64,000 nucleotides of DNA from Burhinus oedicnemus (Eukaryota; Chordata; Aves; Charadriiformes; Burhinidae): NCBI GenBank assembly GCA_008921705.1, contig VFFE01007256.1:765050-829049 (forward strand), read 5' to 3'. This document shows positions 60,113 through 64,000 of the stretch, piece after piece (positions within the stretch are counted from its first letter, which is position 1; each line of letters starts with the position of its first letter). The translations under genes and the position numbers were made by a program. Below the pieces are notes generated by a model. That model was given only the letters and a program-made list of their open reading frames with translations, was not told the DNA's origin and ran no database searches.

Positions 60113-63100
60113 TAGAAATCTGTATAGCCCACATTTACTAGTCATTGTCCCATTTAAAAGACCATCCCAGCATGTCAGCACCGTGTGATCTCACTGCGCT
60201 TTCTGCGAGGCAGTGATGCTTAGCCAGCCCTTTACACTAGGTTTCACTGCATCAGAGGTGGAAGTCATGGGTTATCCTCCTACCTCCCATCATTTCCAGG
60301 CTGCTCCAGGCCAGAGGTAGCAGAGATCACTTTAGGGTCACAACTCAATGTAAAATGTGGTTTCCAACCCTCCCCACACCAGTCAGAGAGGAAGGCCAGA
60401 GGCAGATAGGGAAAGAAATCAAATAACCTGCTCACCTCTACACAGAAGTCAGGGCCAAAAGACATGAACAGAACAAGAAGGGGAAAAATACCTGTCAGAG
60501 CTACGTCCTCTGTCAATACAGGACTTCAACTCGTGGGACAATTTCCTTAGCACCTCTCTCAATCCCTGCACCAGCAGCAGGGCATCCGTCTGGTCTCTGC
60601 CGGCACAGACACATTTCACTTCCAGATGAGCCTCGCCTGCTGATCTCTGGCTTGGGGCACTCAATCGTTCTGAAGAGTGCTTCATACCCATTCCTTTAAA
60701 CAAAAAACTGCTCCGGAGCACTCTGCAGGGACATCGGGGACCGTATGAGCTGAAGGACCTGCCAAATTCAGTGGGTCCTGGTACCCACAAGGGCACCAAG
60801 TGCACCGAAGTGCCCATCAGAGTTCATCACCCACCAAAAGTCTTCCCATGCCTATCAAAATCCAGCTTGTTCCTCCTCAGTTCAAGTTCCTGCCTGCTGT
60901 TAAAACAAATAAATAAAAATAGCAACCCTCAGCATGAGCTGACATCTGCTCACGAGTGTCAGGGCTGCTCCGAGCCAGGCTGCAGCTGCCCGTCTTTGAG
61001 GCTCCTCAGCAGCTTCTGTCCTTAGAGGGATCGTTGTGTCTCTGACATCTTGCACAGCAATGCTAAGCTCCTTCTGAATTTCAATCGGCCTAAAGGTTTT
61101 AATCTGAATAAGAACGTAACCCTGTAGAGAGAGCCACAAATCCAAGTCTCATCAGTGCTTTAATTACACTGGGTTATTTGACTTGTTTGTAGCTCTACCA
61201 GTATGAGATAATTATGCTAATGGGAAAGCAACACTTATGGCTGGAAACACCATCAAGAGCAGCTAAATCTAGAAAGTCAAAATCCACCCAGAGAACACTA
61301 TTTTATTTCAGTTCCCCTCCATTACACACTTCTGCAAGAAAACTGCAATACAGACAGTATGGAACCTGCTTCTCTGAGACCTTCCCAGCCCAGTGCTGAG
61401 CCAGGCTGTTCCCAATCATCTCTGAGGACAGGATTCCTCCCACCAGTGCCAGACTGGGCAGCGAGCTAAGCGATGGCCATGGTCATCGCTGGCCACGGTG
61501 TCGTGCAGAGCCCTTGGCGCCTGCTCCCCTCTCACAGAAAGCCAACAACCGCAGCAGGGCCACGCTGCTGCAAGAAACTGAGTACCGATGTCGGGAACCA
61601 GCAAAAAATTCACATTCTCTCTGCAGAACCACACAAACGTTATAAACTCCACCCTCTCATAGCAAAACCAGTGGGAAGAGCACCTGCATATCCAAGGACA
61701 GTGCTAAATGCATGCTATTCCACACATCTAACCCCTACCGCAGACAACTCACACCTTTTCAAAAGATACGGGGCTAGAAAAATTAGTCTATTGTAGACAG
61801 CTGTATTTGTTTCGTGAACCACTTGCTCATTTATTACAAAGTAGATATAAAAGATTCTTATAAAAGAAGTTCCTTTAAGATGCTTTTGTTAAACTATTAA
61901 GCTTCTGAAGAGCTCTGCCAAAGCTGGCAGCGTCCATTGATCACCAAGACAGCTCCTTTTTTAGTATTCCCTCAAGTATTCAGCTCTTTTCTTACTGTGA
62001 TTTCTGTTTTGAAGATGTAAGTGATGATGCTTTTAGGGTCAGCAGGCGCACTAATAACTCATCTACCAGTATTCTTCACTCATTCTTCTGCATCTTATCT
62101 CAGCCCAGAAAGACATGGGGTTTTATTTTCTTTAGGTATTAAAGATTATATATGTAAACAGCATCAAAGCTAAGAGTAGAAATCACTGAGCACGGGACCA
62201 TCTGCTGCAATGAATTTTCAGAGGAGGAAAAATGTTCCTTTGTCATAAATTTTGATGAGTTTTCTTACAGCAAAACCTTACATTTCTGTCCATCAGCTCC
62301 TTACAGGAGAAGAATCCCAATCCGTCTCACACACCAGTCAGATGATATTTCTCAAGACAGGTTGAATACTCAGTGTCTGCTACAAGATCTCATGCAATAC
62401 AACAAATTAGGGTAAGAAATGCAGAATAAAACTATATCAATGGAAAGGTAGCTAGGCAGAATATAATTAAGCAGACTAGAATTTATCAAGAGTACTTGTA
62501 TTAGCATATTAATATCAAGGTTTAAATAAAAGCTTGGTGAATACCGCCAAAGAATATCACAAAAGCTGTAATAACTACCCACTGTCTGGGTCTCAGGTTT
62601 TGGTGTCTTCCAGAAGGAACAGCTCTACCGGCAGTGCACGCTGCCACCGCACCAGGGCCTTTGCCGCTTCCCACAAGCCATCGGTTCGGTCAAGTCTGCA
62701 GCTGGCACCAGCTCAGCACCAGCACCCCAAGACCAACCCATGAGCTCCATCACCCTCCAGCCTTCCTCGAAACCTTGTTTTTCACTCAGAGCCTGCAGCC
62801 AGGATGATACCAGGGCTCCGCAAGAAGACTAACAAATTTTCCTGCCGTGTGTCACACAGTACACTAAAAACACTTGTGTCATTCAGGGAGAGGTAATGTG
62901 CATCAATTACTATGACAGACAATGAGAGATTGACCTAATATGTACATTAATACAATACCTATTCATTTCTAAAAAATGGTAGTTTAGATTCACTGCTCCT
63001 GCAGCATATTGCATTTTCAAATATAATTCACTCCACAGTGCAAAAGCCAAAGCCATTCAAAAATCAAATCTGAAAAGCTTATTTTTGATTCTATAGCAAC

Positions 63101-63754
63101 AAGCTGTTCCCTTCATAGTAAATATCTTGGAAGAAAATTACTTACCTTCTTTTTTTTTTTTGGGAGACTTCACTGCAGAGAATTGCTTTATGACTTGAAT
63201 TTTACATGACAAGTTTCAGATCCATTTGAATTTATAAGGCCAAACAAACAACTCCTGAAAACAGTGATTTAAACACCAGCCTTATGAAATAGATGGTGTG
63301 GTTAGATTGGTTCTCCAGAAGTCCATAGGACATAATACCTAAAACATCTTAAAAGAAATATCTTAAAAGATGCTTAACATCTTTTAAGATGTTTAAAACA
63401 CCTTGAAGTCTGGCATGCAGACAAAGATCCGCATTTCCGGAAAGTGATACAGTTGGTTCGTTCTTACTGTCTCAAACATGCTGAGAATTTAGTTTCTTAT
63501 TACTTTAAACTGTAATTTTAAATTTATGGCAAAACATCAATAATTGTAACAACTAATTGGTAACAATAAATTTCTCTGCAGGTGCACGGCTTATTCAGTA
63601 CCTGCCTCCAGCTTTCCATCACATCCGCCTTTCACATCACATCTATCACATCACCAGCTCCCTTGGGGGGAGCTTCCCACGGTGCCCAGGACTAACAGTG
63701 CCCTGTGCCCAGCCACGGCACGCAGCATGGCAACTGCACACCTAACGCTTCCAC
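60113..63754. other. Single-copy non-coding DNA
   Basis: No gene or interspersed repeat recognised. Contents include a hairpin-forming inverted repeat (63342-63394) and a candidate 27-base minus-strand microexon with a T12 run inside (63146-63172). Several GC-richer patches (60.3-61.0 kb, 61.4-61.6 kb, 62.6-62.8 kb) hold overlapping frames of up to 122 codons and no recognisable domain. Confidence 0.5.
63342..63394. repeat. Inverted repeat, 14-bp perfect arms
   Basis: AAACATCTTAAAAG (63342-63355) and its reverse complement CTTTTAAGATGTTT (63381-63394) are separated by 25 bases. The loop holds another copy of ATCTTAAAAGAT (63360-63371). It can fold as a hairpin, but all parts are AT-rich and the structure may be a by-product of local duplication. 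Confidence 0.85.
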
Positions 63755-63913
63755 AGGAGGGGAAGGGAAAGAGGAAAGAGGAAAGAGGAAAGAGGAAAGA
63801 GGAAAGAGGAAAGAGGAAAGAGGAAAGAGGAAAGAGGAAAGAGGAAAGAGGAAAGAGGAAAGAGGAAAGAGGAAAGAGGAAAGAGGAAAGAGGAAAGAGG
63901 AAAGAGGAAAGGA
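63755..63913 (+). other. 159-base pure purine tract
   Basis: Every base from 63755 to 63913 is A or G. It begins AGGAGGGGAAGG and continues as the heptamer array. Long mirror-like purine tracts can adopt triplex (H-DNA) structure; whether this one does is not known. Confidence 0.95.
63766..63911 (+). repeat. Perfect (GGAAAGA)20.9 heptamer array
   Basis: Twenty complete and one partial copy of GGAAAGA over 146 bases, with no substitution or indel. Because 7 is not a multiple of 3, all three frames read the same seven-residue repeat in rotation (KEERGKR), which produces a spurious open frame over it. The perfection implies recent expansion and probably length polymorphism. The true length may differ from the assembly. 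Confidence 0.98.
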
Positions 63914-64000
63914 TTGCTTTACGTATAAAAATTAAAACCCAGAGGACTATTTGTTATGAAAAATATGTGACGTTAAACAATACACTGGTGCTCACTGCTC

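Noticed and set aside
63705..63935. Open frame encoding a KEERGKR repeat protein
   Set aside because: It is the automatic reading of a heptamer microsatellite, not evidence of a gene.
1..64000. CRISPR arrays, prokaryotic operons, rRNA or tRNA genes, phage or defence systems
   Set aside because: None seen. The repeat content and lack of coding density identify vertebrate nuclear DNA.

Overview
This window reads as nuclear, non-coding DNA from a bird, most likely long introns or an intergenic gene-poor region. The evidence is the repeat content. There are seven truncated copies of CR1, the main avian LINE; most end in the avian CR1 3' signature, short repeats of ATTCTATG. There are also two solo retroviral LTRs of the avian ERVL kind, both flanked by 5-bp target-site duplications, and one or two very old MIR fragments. 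No Alu or L1 is visible, and there is no bacterial-style gene packing. Nothing here is a prokaryotic operon, CRISPR array, rRNA or tRNA gene, and I could not recognise any intact protein-coding gene. Apart from the CR1 reverse-transcriptase remnants, the open frames are short, mutually overlapping and look like nothing I know. Several open with GTG or TTG rather than ATG.

Layout. 1-5297: single-copy DNA with homeodomain-type motifs around 3.64-4.06 kb. 5298-5864: CR1 (+). 5865-8456: single-copy, GC-rich at 6.6-7.8 kb. 8457-10155: the longest CR1 (+), which has lost most of its reverse-transcriptase core. 10169-16095: AT-rich single-copy DNA with a possible conserved enhancer (11.27-11.5 kb), a possible 3'UTR-like block on the minus strand (12.3-13.9 kb) and a probable MIR scrap (14.14-14.19 kb). 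16096-17467: two CR1 copies of different subfamilies, both on the minus strand. 17468-27203: single-copy DNA including a 17-bp tandem duplication, a GC-rich block (21.1-22.45 kb) and a 29-A tract. 27204-27338: MIR (-). 31296-31544: older CR1 (+). 35097-35804: solo LTR (-). 35810-53915: an 18-kb stretch of single-copy DNA with simple repeats only. 53916-54083: short CR1 (-). 55926-56655: second solo LTR (+). 56661-58950: single-copy DNA with a CRE-like motif cluster and a strongly A/C-biased tract. 58951-60112: CR1 (-) with a recognisable but dead reverse transcriptase. 63766-63911: a perfect GGAAAGA heptamer array.

There is no gene network to describe. The potentially functional content is candidate conserved non-coding elements with octamer, TAAT-core, PBX-like and CRE-like motifs, plus a few candidate splice-bounded exons. 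All of these are inference, and each is given with the test that would settle it. I found no strongly supported undescribed system. The best-supported structures are the two LTRs with target-site duplications, the perfect heptamer array, the MIR fragment and the deletion-bearing CR1.
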